Source of the DNA: Chloroflexia bacterium
GTDB taxonomy: Bacteria > Chloroflexota > Chloroflexia > Thermomicrobiales > JALYUS01
Direction: 5' to 3'
DNA length: 29,018 nt
Assembly (NCBI GenBank): GCA_025924435.1
Contig: JAICIL010000010.1
Location: 1 to 29,018 of the forward strand
Made by a program: the position numbers and the translations under genes. Numbering within the stretch: position 1 is the stretch's first letter; every line of letters begins with the position of its first letter. Below are positions 7,420-14,205 of the stretch, piece after piece. The notes under the pieces are model-generated. The model was given only the letters and a program-made list of their open reading frames with translations. It searched no databases and was not told the origin of the DNA.

Positions 7420-7465
7420 CCTCACCCCCGGCCCCCTCGCCTTTGCCGGGGCAAAGGCGAGGGGG
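7420..7465. repeat. CCTCACCCCCGGCCCC foldback (family 2, copy 2)
   Basis: It begins CCTCACCCCCGGCCCCCTC and contains a perfect 16-bp inverted repeat, CCCCCTCGCCTTTGCC (7432-7447) and GGCAAAGGCGAGGGGG (7450-7465), around a two-base loop. It lies in the divergent gap between the membrane protein gene and the phosphodiesterase gene. There is no T tract, so it is not an ordinary terminator, and transcripts point away from it. Confidence 0.75.
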
Positions 7466-7565
7466 AGAGATGCCGGGAAGATACTGTATCGGAGCATTGG
7501 CGGCGTAGGTTGCGCCTTTCACCATGAAGTCAGGACGTTCGGCGGAATCTGAGAGGCCATCTGGT

Positions 7566-8282
7566 ATGCAGATCGTCGCCCACCGGGGTGTCACCGAATA
7601 TGCGCCCGCGAACACGATGCCGGCATTTGAATACGCGTTCGCGCTCGGCGCGGATGCGCTTGAGTGCGATGTGCGACTGACGCGGGATCATGTGCCGGTG
7701 CTGACGCACGTTTTCGCGGTCAATGACGTGCGGGGCGGTTCCGGGCCGATCTTTTCCTACGACAATACGGAGATCCGCTCGACCGACGCCGACCATATCC
7801 CGACACTGGATGAGATGCTGGAAGCCTTCGCGGGGCGGATCGGTCTCGAAATCGAGATGAAAGGGCCGGAACCGGAATCCGCCCTGATCGTCGCCGCCGC
7901 GCTCCAGCCCTACCGGCGGCTCTGGGACGGCATCGAGGTGACGTCGTATGAGCCGGTGTTGCTGCGGGAGATGCAGGCGCGGTGCCCCGGCCTCGCGACC
8001 GATTTACTCGCGTCGCGCTCGGAATCGTGGATGACGCCGGAGACCGTTGCGCACCTCACTATTCACCGCTCCCGTCTCGCCCGTGCCCGTTCCATCCATC
8101 TGCATCCGACGCAACTCCTGCCCGGAACAGTTGCCGCGATCCGTGCGGCGGGCATCGAAGTCCACGCCTGGGATGTGAACGACGCGCATGCCCTCGCTAC
8201 CGTTACGGCCCTCCATATCCCACGCATCTGCACCGACCGCCTTGAAGAGGCGCTGAGTCATCGTCCGTACCCGTTTCCTTGA
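7566..8282 (+). CDS. Glycerophosphodiester phosphodiesterase family protein
   Basis: 238 residues with a GDPD TIM-barrel fold. Visible residues are His6-Arg7 in VAHRG, Glu33 and Asp35 in LECDVRLT, His48, and Glu97/Lys99 in LEIEMK, matching the catalytic and metal-binding set. The family hydrolyses glycerophosphodiesters to glycerol 3-phosphate and an alcohol. Two usual positions differ: the 'PENT' motif is PANT (Ala15) and the 'HD' pair is His-Val. There is no signal peptide, so it is probably cytosolic. The ATG at 7566 is chosen because GAGAGG lies nine bases upstream and the protein then starts directly with the first barrel strand. Substrate specificity is not predictable. Confidence 0.87.
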   Translation: MQIVAHRGVTEYAPANTMPAFEYAFALGADALECDVRLTRDHVPVLTHVFAVNDVRGGSGPIFSYDNTEIRSTDADHIPTLDEMLEAFAGRIGLEIEMKGPEPESALIVAAALQPYRRLWDGIEVTSYEPVLLREMQARCPGLATDLLASRSESWMTPETVAHLTIHRSRLARARSIHLHPTQLLPGTVAAIRAAGIEVHAWDVNDAHALATVTALHIPRICTDRLEEALSHRPYPFP

Positions 8283-8306
8283 TTTCTAACGCGTTCCCCG
8301 TACACT
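8279..8306 (+). promoter_or_regulatory. Probable promoter of the mntA-hepT pair
   Basis: TTGATT (8279-8284), a 16-base spacer and TACACT (8301-8306) sit at the end of the phosphodiesterase gene. Transcription would start about 35 bases before the mntA ATG. The match is moderate. A promoter here fits a toxin-antitoxin unit that is transcribed independently. Confidence 0.4.
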
Positions 8307-8347
8307 ATTGTTATCTGTAGGGGCCTATAACGGGTGGGTTAACGATC

Positions 8348-8635
8348 ATGCGGTTTGAGGACTTGCTGGAAAAGCGCGACGAAATTCTCGCGATTGCGGC
8401 ACGCCACGGTGCGGGCAATGTGCGCGTCTTTGGCTCGGTTGTCCGTGGCGAGGCCGGAGAAGAGAGCGACATTGATTTCCTGATGGATACACCCGCGGAG
8501 GGTGGTCTCTTGGAGTATATTGCCTTGATCCAAGATCTTGAAAACCTCCTCGGACGCCGCGTTGACGTCGGGTCGGATACACAACTGCATTGGGTAATTC
8601 GTGACCGGGTTTTGCGTGAAGCCAGACCACTATGA
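8348..8635 (+). CDS. mntA: MntA-like minimal nucleotidyltransferase antitoxin
   Basis: 95 residues. The nucleotidyltransferase signature GSVVRGEAGEESDID is complete: Gly29-Ser30, metal-binding Asp41 and Asp43, and a third acid at Asp73 in RRVDVG. In characterised HepT-MntA systems the MNT protein adds AMP to a tyrosine of the HEPN toxin and silences it. The stop codon overlaps the hepT start (ATGA), which is typical of this pair and ensures that antitoxin is made first. The length is normal for the family. The ribosome binding site is weak. Family and partner are certain from sequence and context; activity is inferred. Confidence 0.93.
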   Translation: MRFEDLLEKRDEILAIAARHGAGNVRVFGSVVRGEAGEESDIDFLMDTPAEGGLLEYIALIQDLENLLGRRVDVGSDTQLHWVIRDRVLREARPL

Positions 8636-8964
8636 AGGATGACCGACTGTATCTCGTGCATATCCTCGAATGTATCGGGTTGATCGAGGAATATCTGACC
8701 GGTGGCTGGACAGCGTATCTGACATCTCGGCTCGTTCAAGACGGTGTCCATCGCCGCCTGCAGATCATGGGGGAGTCAACACAGCGCCTCTCTCCGGCAA
8801 CGAAGGCCGCCCACCCCGAAATTCCGTGGACGCAGATTGCAGGGATGCGAAACGTCGTAACCCACGGGTATTTCGATCTCGATGACGCGAAAATTCGCTA
8901 TACGGTCGAGCACGATCTGCCGATGCTTAAGCAGGTCATCGCCGCCATGATTGTGGAACCATAG
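8632..8964 (+). CDS. hepT: HepT-like HEPN (DUF86) ribonuclease toxin
   Basis: 110 residues of all-helical HEPN type. The catalytic RX4HXY motif is intact as RNVVTHGY (Arg73, His78, Tyr80); Tyr80 is the expected AMPylation target of the neighbouring MNT protein. The family cleaves RNA (tRNA in studied cases) and arrests growth when not neutralised. The start overlaps the mntA stop by four bases. A strong hairpin follows the gene at 8981-9021. Nothing suggests inactivation. Such pairs stabilise genomic regions or act in phage defence; no prophage or island boundary is visible here. Confidence 0.93.
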   Translation: MKDDRLYLVHILECIGLIEEYLTGGWTAYLTSRLVQDGVHRRLQIMGESTQRLSPATKAAHPEIPWTQIAGMRNVVTHGYFDLDDAKIRYTVEHDLPMLKQVIAAMIVEP

Positions 8965-8980
8965 TATGCGGGCGCGCGGG

Positions 8981-9021
8981 GTGTGCGGGCCGTGGGATGC
9001 ATCATTCCACGGCCCGCACAC
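8981..9021. terminator. Strong hairpin between convergent genes, likely bidirectional terminator
   Basis: GTGTGCGGGCCGTGG (8981-8995) pairs perfectly with CCACGGCCCGCACAC (9007-9021) around an 11-base loop. It sits between the hepT stop and the stop of the convergent cupredoxin gene. The T tracts are poor on both sides, so termination is inferred from position and stem strength. Confidence 0.5.
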
Positions 9022-9025
9022 TTCA

Positions 9026-9598
9026 TCACGACAGGATCCCGACACCGGAGCGGTTGGCTATCCGTCGCCGAGGCGGTGGATGAAGTGATCGCTGGTCGTC
9101 CCGCCCCCGCCGGTCCGTGGTGGCGCTGCCGGTACCGCGACCGATGGTGTCGGTCGCGGTGCGACCGTCGGCGGCGGGGCAACGGGCGGCGGTGGCGGGT
9201 GCGGCCGTTGCTGTCGCCGTCGTGCCCGCCGCCGTCACAACGACGGTGCCGTGCATGAACGGGTGGATGTTGCAGTGGTACGCGAACGTGCCCGCCTGAT
9301 TGAAGACGAACGCGAATGTCGCGCCCGTCTGCAAGGCGCCCGAGTCGGGGATACCGGGCGTGTCGCTCGTCACGGTATGCGACGCCTGCGGCTGCTGATT
9401 GGTCCAGACGACGCGCGTCCCGACGGGGACGGTGATCGTCGCGGGCATGAACGCGAAGCCGTTGATGCCCACGGCGACATCGGCGGCGGCGGTATTCGTC
9501 GCGCCGCCGAGCATGGCGAGCGGTATGAGCGCGACCACGATGAGCGCGGCAATGATGGCGCGAGGGCGTCGGACCATCGTACTCAGCGAATGTCTCAC
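9026..9598 (-). CDS. Secreted cupredoxin (plastocyanin-like), tail probably frameshifted
   Basis: 190 residues as read. A signal peptide covers about 1-39 (basic start, hydrophobic IIAALIVVALIPLAML, cleavage near TAAA-D). The cupredoxin domain (40-122) has all type I copper ligands: His74 (ASHTV), Cys109, His112 and Met115 (YHCNIHPFM). It should carry out electron transfer outside the membrane. The GTG start has an ideal AAGGAGGT six bases upstream. After residue ~135 the frame becomes an Arg/Asp-rich string. A one-base shift near 9177-9200 instead gives a Pro-rich linker (PTVAPRPTPSVAVPA, then RTGGGGTTSDHF) ending at a TAG at 9058-9060. Either a real indel or a sequencing error would explain this; the copper domain is unaffected. 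Confidence 0.88.
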   Translation of the reverse strand: MRHSLSTMVRRPRAIIAALIVVALIPLAMLGGATNTAAADVAVGINGFAFMPATITVPVGTRVVWTNQQPQASHTVTSDTPGIPDSGALQTGATFAFVFNQAGTFAYHCNIHPFMHGTVVVTAAGTTATATAAPATAARCPAADGRTATDTIGRGTGSATTDRRGRDDQRSLHPPPRRRIANRSGVGILS

Positions 9599-9678
9599 GA
9601 CAAACCTCCTTACGTTGTCAATGGCCTACTATCCTGTACGCGCAAATACATTCTCGTGGGTGAATAGCGCGCGATGTG

Positions 9679-9750
9679 CCTCGCCCACCCCTCCCCCCCG
9701 ACACGGGAGGGGAGGGGAGCGAGGCAGCCTCGCTCCCCGCTTCGGGGGAG
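9679..9750. repeat. C/G-rich foldback related to family 2
   Basis: CCTCGCCCACCCCTCCC pairs with the GGGAGGGGAGGGGAGCGAGG region, and GGAGCGAGGC (9716-9725) pairs perfectly with GCCTCGCTCC (9727-9736) around one base. A third short hairpin CTCCCCGCTTCGGGGGAG follows. It lies in the divergent gap between the cupredoxin gene and the secreted-protein operon. The rest of the gap (9612-9678, 9751-9896) shows no gene or clear promoter. Confidence 0.6.
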
Positions 9751-9896
9751 GATAACCGACGGAGAATACAGACGCTTCGATTCTCCGATCCGCTCCTTTG
9801 CAATACGAACCGATGGTCGCTACACTGGCCGCCGGGTTGTCCCGCGCCGGTGCGGCGGCCGGGGAGTGCGGTTTCGGCATGGAAGGAGTGGCGGTG

Positions 9897-11084
9897 ATGC
9901 GAAGAAGGGTGCGGTTCGCGGGTGGTGGGATGGCGCTTGGCGTGTTACTCGCGCTCGTGCTGGTCCTCCCGTCGCTCTCGGCGGCCGGTTTCGCGAACGA
10001 TGCGTTCAATGCGCTCTGGTCGAAGAGCGATGCGAACCCCGGCGGCAGGACGTATGTCTGGGGGCCGTCGCCGTTCACAGATGGATTGTCGGAGGAGTAT
10101 AAGGAAGCGCAGGGCGGCAAGCGCGTCGTCCAGTACTTCGACAAGGGGCGGATGGAACTCGGCGCGAACAACGCCGTGACGGCGGGCCTGCTCACCGTCG
10201 AACTGATCACGGGTAAGCAGCAAAATGGGGACGCGACCTTCGCGCCGAAGGACCCGGCGAAAGTGCCGGTCGCGGGCGATCCGGACAACGCATTCCCGAC
10301 CTACGCCGACCTCGCGAAGGTGCAGGCGGCGGAGCAGAACAACAGCGGCAAGCCGGTCACGAAGCAGTACAAGTCGGACGGCTCGTTCGGCGCGTACGAC
10401 ACGAAGGGCGACGCGCAGGCGGTGACCGCCGCCTTCGACGACACGACGAAGCACAACCTCCCCAGGGCGTTCGCGGATTTCCGCAACGCGCCCGATTTCG
10501 GCGGCCTCTCCGCCATCGGCCTCGCGATCACCGAGCCGATCTGGGCGACGGTCAAGGTCGGCGGCGCGCAGAAGGATGTCCTGATGCAGGGGTTCGAGCG
10601 GCGCGTGCTCACCTACACGCCGAGCAACCCGGACGGCTTCAAGGTGGAGTACGGCAACATCGGGCGGGCGTATTACGCGTGGCGCTATCCGAGTGGCACC
10701 GCGCCGGTCCCGGCGGGGAACACGGCCCCGGCTCCCGCCGCCGGTGCGCCGGCGCCCGCGACGACGAGCGCGCCCGCCCCGGCGAGCGGCGACATTGACA
10801 TCATCGCCATCGCGGACCCCTCCACGCCGAAGCCGGATACGCCCGTCAATCTGACGATCAAGTTGTTGAAGGGCGGCGCGACGCTCGCGAATACGGCGGT
10901 CCATGTGGATTGGCAGTTCGAGATGGGCGTCCCCGCGCAGACGAGCGATGTGACGACGAACAAGGATGGCGTCGCGCAAGCGTCAATCGTTACCACGGGT
11001 GCGATCCCGGGGACGAATGCACAGATCGTCTTAACGATCAACGGCAAGTCCTATGGTTCGGTTGCCGGACTCGCGATTATCTAA
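9897..11084 (+). CDS. Secreted protein of a Chloroflexota-type family, function unknown
   Basis: 395 residues. A signal peptide is clear: MRRRVRF, then GMALGVLLALVLVLPSLSAA. The main domain has VVQYFDKGRMEL, NAVTAGLLTVELITGK and, near residue 232, FERRVLTYTPSNPDGFKVE with GNIGRAYYAWRYP. I associate this combination with secreted proteins of Chloroflexota, where the role is not established. An Ala/Pro/Thr linker (about 266-298) leads to a C-terminal beta-sandwich-like domain of ~95 residues (VNLTIKLLKGGATLANTAVH) resembling bacterial Ig-like modules. ATG 9897 is chosen because GGAAGGAG lies eight bases upstream and the signal peptide then starts correctly. It is the first gene of an apparent three-gene operon. 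Confidence 0.8.
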   Translation: MRRRVRFAGGGMALGVLLALVLVLPSLSAAGFANDAFNALWSKSDANPGGRTYVWGPSPFTDGLSEEYKEAQGGKRVVQYFDKGRMELGANNAVTAGLLTVELITGKQQNGDATFAPKDPAKVPVAGDPDNAFPTYADLAKVQAAEQNNSGKPVTKQYKSDGSFGAYDTKGDAQAVTAAFDDTTKHNLPRAFADFRNAPDFGGLSAIGLAITEPIWATVKVGGAQKDVLMQGFERRVLTYTPSNPDGFKVEYGNIGRAYYAWRYPSGTAPVPAGNTAPAPAAGAPAPATTSAPAPASGDIDIIAIADPSTPKPDTPVNLTIKLLKGGATLANTAVHVDWQFEMGVPAQTSDVTTNKDGVAQASIVTTGAIPGTNAQIVLTINGKSYGSVAGLAII

Positions 11085-11112
11085 GAACGTCGCGCGGCGA
11101 GAGGAGCGGTGC

Positions 11113-11376
11113 ATGTCGTCTACCGAGGAGTTTCGCCGGATCGCGGACGCGCTCCTGGCGGCATGCGGCCCGGTGGACGGCGACTATTCCTACGTCGGGG
11201 CCGTCGCGCCCGGCCTCGGCGTGCCGCTCGTGATGGTGCAGCGCATCCTCGACAAGATGGAGCGGCAGGGTCTCGTCGAATGCACCGTGCAGAACCCGCT
11301 CCAGTGCCGCCTGACCAAGTGGGGTCAGGGGCATCTGGAGCGGCAGGCGCGGCGCGCTGCGGCGGATGGCGGGTAA
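11113..11376 (+). CDS. Small winged-helix DNA-binding protein
   Basis: 87 residues. The fold is read from SYVGAVAPGLGVPLVMVQRI (helix-turn-helix), LDKMERQGLVE (linker to the wing) and CTVQNPLQCRLTKWGQGHLE (wing and last helix), as in MarR/PadR-like winged helices. It is too short for a separate sensor domain, so it may bind DNA or act as a simple switch. The ATG at 11113 has GAGGAG exactly six bases upstream. It lies 28 bases after the secreted-protein gene and 41 bases before the formyltransferase, so it is probably co-transcribed. It may regulate its own operon. The ligand is unknown. Confidence 0.75.
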   Translation: MSSTEEFRRIADALLAACGPVDGDYSYVGAVAPGLGVPLVMVQRILDKMERQGLVECTVQNPLQCRLTKWGQGHLERQARRAAADGG

Positions 11377-11417
11377 CCGACCGAATAGCGGCTATGCGCG
11401 GCGGTTGGGGAGGGAAG

Positions 11418-12290
11418 ATGACTGGCGGCAGCGGGATGGGTCTGCGGATCGTCGCGTTTCACAATCGCTTGCCCGCCTACCGGGTCGCGGCCGCCTGGGC
11501 GGAACGCGCGGGTCATACACTGGCGCTCGTCGTGACGACGCCCGGCCCGACGACGCGCCGCACGGCCTTGTACCGCGACATCCTCGCCGCCGCCCCGCCC
11601 GGACAGGATGTGCTGGTCACGACGCGGCTGCGCCGGGTCGCCCTGCCCCTCATCAAGGTGCTCGCACCCGATCTGATCCTCACCTTCACCTTCCCGTACC
11701 GCATCCCGCCGGAGATCATCGCCATCCCCCGGATCGCGGCGGTCAATCTGCACCCCGCGCCGCTGCCGCGCTATCGCGGGCCGAACCCGATGCGGATGAT
11801 CTACGATGGCGCGCCCACGCTCGGCGCGACGCTCCATTACCTCGACAACGACTTCGACACGGGGGCGATCCTCGGCCGGGCCGAAGGGCCCATGCCGGAG
11901 AATCTCTCGACCGAGAGCATCTTCGGCGCGTGGATGCCGCTGATGACACGGGCGCTCGCGGAGGGGGTCGAGCGGGCGTGCGCGGGCGATCCGGGCACGC
12001 CGCAGGATGACGCGCTCGCCACCTACAGCCCGGAGTTCACGGAGGAGGAGCACTGGCTGGACTGGCGTCTCCCGAAAACGACGCTCTATCACCGTGCGGC
12101 CGCGCTGAATATCGGCAGGCCCCCGGCGAAAGCGATGATCGGCGACCGGCCATACCGTATCGAGCGCCTCGAACCGACCGCGGACGCGACGGCAACGCCC
12201 GGTGCAATCCTCGACCGAACGGACGACACGCTCACCATCGGCGTCGCGGACGGCGCGGTGCGCGTCATCGCGACCCCGATCACGGACTGA
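11418..12290 (+). CDS. Formyltransferase-family protein, Fmt-like
   Basis: 290 residues. The N-terminal Rossmann-like formyltransferase domain shows APDLILTFTFPYRIPPEI, then VNLHPAPLPRYRGPNP with the catalytic Asn110 and His112, and Asp147 in NDFDTGAIL. A C-terminal OB-like domain (TPGAILDRTDDTLTIGVADG) resembles that of methionyl-tRNA formyltransferase. It would use 10-formyltetrahydrofolate to formylate an amine. It is not beside def, as a true fmt often is, but with a winged-helix gene and a secreted protein, so it could be a paralogue acting on a sugar nucleotide or other amine. The ATG has GGGAGG four bases upstream. The catalytic triad is intact. Confidence 0.85.
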   Translation: MTGGSGMGLRIVAFHNRLPAYRVAAAWAERAGHTLALVVTTPGPTTRRTALYRDILAAAPPGQDVLVTTRLRRVALPLIKVLAPDLILTFTFPYRIPPEIIAIPRIAAVNLHPAPLPRYRGPNPMRMIYDGAPTLGATLHYLDNDFDTGAILGRAEGPMPENLSTESIFGAWMPLMTRALAEGVERACAGDPGTPQDDALATYSPEFTEEEHWLDWRLPKTTLYHRAAALNIGRPPAKAMIGDRPYRIERLEPTADATATPGAILDRTDDTLTIGVADGAVRVIATPITD

Positions 12291-12369
12291 CACCACGCCG
12301 CGCGATGGCCCGCTCCGCACGGTTGTGCGCCCGCTTGCCGCGGGCCTCTCAGCGCAAACTTAGACATCA

Positions 12370-12400
12370 CCTATCCGACTCATATTTGCACTCGACGTGG
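12370..12400. repeat. Left inverted repeat flanking the nitroreductase gene
   Basis: A 31-bp sequence starting CCTATCCGACTCATATTTGC is repeated in inverted orientation at 13196-13226 with 29 of 31 bases identical. Weaker similarity continues outward by about 20 bases (AGCGCAAAC against TGAGCAAAC). The pair encloses the nitroreductase gene and its promoter region. No transposase is present. Confidence 0.8.
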
Positions 12401-12441
12401 CGCACGTCTTCCCGCCATATTTCGGGGCGGCGACGCGCTAA

Positions 12442-12472
12442 TTGACGCTCTTCCCGGGAAGGCGTAGCCTTC
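12442..12472 (+). promoter_or_regulatory. Possible nitroreductase promoter with overlapping palindromes
   Basis: TTGACG (12442-12447), a 17-base spacer and TAGCCT (12465-12470) form a possible promoter. Two palindromes overlap it: CTTCCCGGGAAG (12450-12461, perfect) and GAAGGCGTAGCCTTC (12458-12472). These could be operator half-sites for a dimeric repressor covering the spacer and -10. The -10 match is poor. Confidence 0.35.
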
Positions 12473-12551
12473 CTCCATCATGGAGCATGGAACGCCTGCG
12501 TGTGACGCCGACCCGGTATGCGCGCCGCACTCGCGCGGGAGGAGGATGGCA

Positions 12552-13184
12552 ATGCCACACTTGAACCTGAGCGTCGATGAAGTCCTCGCGACCACCCGCG
12601 CCGTCCGTAAGCGGCTCGACCTCACCCGCCCCGTCGAGCCGGCGGTCATCGAGGAGTGCATCGCCCTCGCCCAGCAGGCTCCTACTGGGGGCAACGTCGA
12701 ACTCAAGCATTTCATCGCCGTCGCCGACCCCGCGCAACGCACGGCCCTCACCGAGGTCTATCGGCGCGCCTACCGCGATTTCGTCCCCGATGCCGATACC
12801 GGGCTCGACCGGTACGGCGATCGCATGTGGGATTCCAGCCAGTATCTCTACCACCACCTCCACGAAGTGCCAGTGCTCCTCGTGCCCTGCCGGTCATTTA
12901 TCGAGCCGCGCGCCGGGCAGTCCCTCTTCCGCTGGTCGGGCCTCTTCGCGGACGCGCATATGGCGACGTGGAGTTTCATGCTGGCGGCGCGGGAACGCGG
13001 GCTGGGGACGTGCATGACGACGCTACATTTGCTGTACGAGGAAGCGGCGGCGGCGGTGCTAGGGATCGACTACGAGCAGGTCGCGCAGACGGCTTTGATC
13101 CCGGTGGCGTACACGATCGGGACAGACTTCCGCCCGGTGGCGCGCAAGCCGGTCGCGGAGGTTCTCCACTGGGATCGATGGTAG
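12552..13184 (+). CDS. Nitroreductase family flavoprotein
   Basis: 210 residues. The FMN-binding pattern begins with TTRAVRKRLD (Arg16, Arg19) and continues with QQAPTGGNVE (41-50), the loop contacting FMN and substrate. GLGTCMTT near residue 150 is the conserved phosphate-side motif. Proteins of this family use NAD(P)H to reduce nitro groups, quinones, enones or related acceptors. The start is ATG 12552, with GGAGGAGG six bases upstream; an ATG at 12546 sits too close to that site. The gene lies alone between two 31-bp inverted repeats, suggesting movement as a unit or insertion between two repeat copies. The substrate cannot be predicted. Confidence 0.88.
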   Translation: MPHLNLSVDEVLATTRAVRKRLDLTRPVEPAVIEECIALAQQAPTGGNVELKHFIAVADPAQRTALTEVYRRAYRDFVPDADTGLDRYGDRMWDSSQYLYHHLHEVPVLLVPCRSFIEPRAGQSLFRWSGLFADAHMATWSFMLAARERGLGTCMTTLHLLYEEAAAAVLGIDYEQVAQTALIPVAYTIGTDFRPVARKPVAEVLHWDRW

Positions 13185-13195
13185 CAACCCGTCCG

Positions 13196-13226
13196 CCATG
13201 TCGAATGCAAATATGAGTCGGATAGG
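13196..13226. repeat. Right inverted repeat flanking the nitroreductase gene
   Basis: Inverted partner of 12370-12400, with two mismatches over 31 bp. It starts 11 bases after the nitroreductase stop and ends 16 bases before the stop of the convergent RidA-like gene, so it makes up most of that gap. Transcribed with the nitroreductase mRNA, the two arms could pair across the whole message. Confidence 0.8.
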
Positions 13227-13242
13227 TCGCGGCTAGGTTTGC

Positions 13243-13995
13243 TCAGCGGAGCCGGATTTCCCGGCGAATGCCGCGCACATCCACCTCGACTTCGAGGCCG
13301 ACGACGGGGGGGCGGCTGTAGTACCAGTGGATGCCGTGCGCCGCCGCCTCGCCCATCGCCGCGAGCATCTCCGTCGGCAGAAAAGCGTGGAGGTCGTGTA
13401 CCGTGTAGAGGTTGAGGGTGGTCACGGCGGGCCATTCCGTCTCCAACGCCGCGAGGCTCGCCTGCATCGCCAACATCGCGCTCCCCGTCTTCTCCTGCAG
13501 CGCGTCGGGCGAGGTTTCGCCGGGGCGCACGTTCGCTTTCTCGGGCGCACCGGAGACGACGAATGTCTGGCCGCGTTCGGTCGTTGGTGCGGTGTAGGAG
13601 AAGGCGTAGAGCAGGGTTTCGGCAGGCGGATTGACGCTCGGCGCGATGTTGCTCCGCCCGATGGGGTTCTGACCGTCCACGAAGAGCTCCCACGACATCA
13701 GCAGGGCGCGGTACTCCTGATTGAACGCGCCGAATCCATCCACCGTGTACGGCTGCGGGCAGCGCAATTCGACGGCGCAGAGGGCGGCGCGCTCCCGCCC
13801 CTGCGCGGTCAGGTGCCGCTCCGCCGCCGCGAACCCCTGCTGGTAGGGCAGCGGCTGCTGGAAGGTCGCATGCACGATCTCGTACCCCGGCATGGCGATC
13901 ACGCCGCCGGAGAAGGGCGCGCTCGTCGTGATGCGCGGGTCCGTCGCGAGGGGCAGGAATTGATAATCGCCCGCTGGGTGCTGCATGAGTGGCAT
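13243..13995 (-). CDS. RidA-like (YjgF) protein, tentative
   Basis: 250 residues, no signal peptide. The sequence has SGGVIAMPGYEIVHATF near the start, FNQEYRALLMSWELFVDGQ and NPIGRSNIAPSVNPP in the middle, and YAFSYTAPT then FVVSGAPEKANV. These recall the 'NPxARTNVAP' and 'GFxxFNxxY' patterns that I associate with YjgF/RidA-related proteins, which hydrolyse reactive enamine/imine intermediates. The length is about twice a single RidA domain, so two related halves are possible. Catalytic residues cannot be assigned with confidence. The ATG has GGAG eight bases upstream. Convergent with the nitroreductase gene. Confidence 0.65.
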   Translation of the reverse strand: MPLMQHPAGDYQFLPLATDPRITTSAPFSGGVIAMPGYEIVHATFQQPLPYQQGFAAAERHLTAQGRERAALCAVELRCPQPYTVDGFGAFNQEYRALLMSWELFVDGQNPIGRSNIAPSVNPPAETLLYAFSYTAPTTERGQTFVVSGAPEKANVRPGETSPDALQEKTGSAMLAMQASLAALETEWPAVTTLNLYTVHDLHAFLPTEMLAAMGEAAAHGIHWYYSRPPVVGLEVEVDVRGIRREIRLR

Positions 13996-14028
13996 CGCAT
14001 CATCTCCTCAATGAAACCGCCCGAAACC

Positions 14029-14133
14029 AACCGCGAAGGCGCGAAGAACACGAAGGAATACAGGAGCACAAAGGAGAGAACGACGTATTCTCCTTCTTTT
14101 TCGCTTCTTCGTGTTCTTCGCGCCTTCGCGGTT
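14029..14133. repeat. 9-bp-period foldback (family 3, copy 1)
   Basis: Two perfect 27-bp arms (14029-14055 and 14107-14133) start AACCGCGAAGGCGCGAAG on the left. The arms are themselves built from a 9-base period, GCGAAGGC/GCGAAGAAC/ACGAAG. A 51-base loop separates them. Related elements occur at 15585, 20168 and 21943. It lies in the divergent gap before the M20 peptidase gene. Confidence 0.85.
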
Positions 14134-14205
14134 CAATGATTTGGTCATCGCTGCGATGATAGCATGGGATGGCATCCAGTCTATCGAACCGATGGAGGGA
14201 AAACG

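Noticed and set aside
6905..7615. Full 236-codon version of the membrane protein
   Set aside because: The extra N-terminal part crosses a palindromic repeat and lacks membrane character. The ATG at 7333 starts directly at the first hydrophobic helix.
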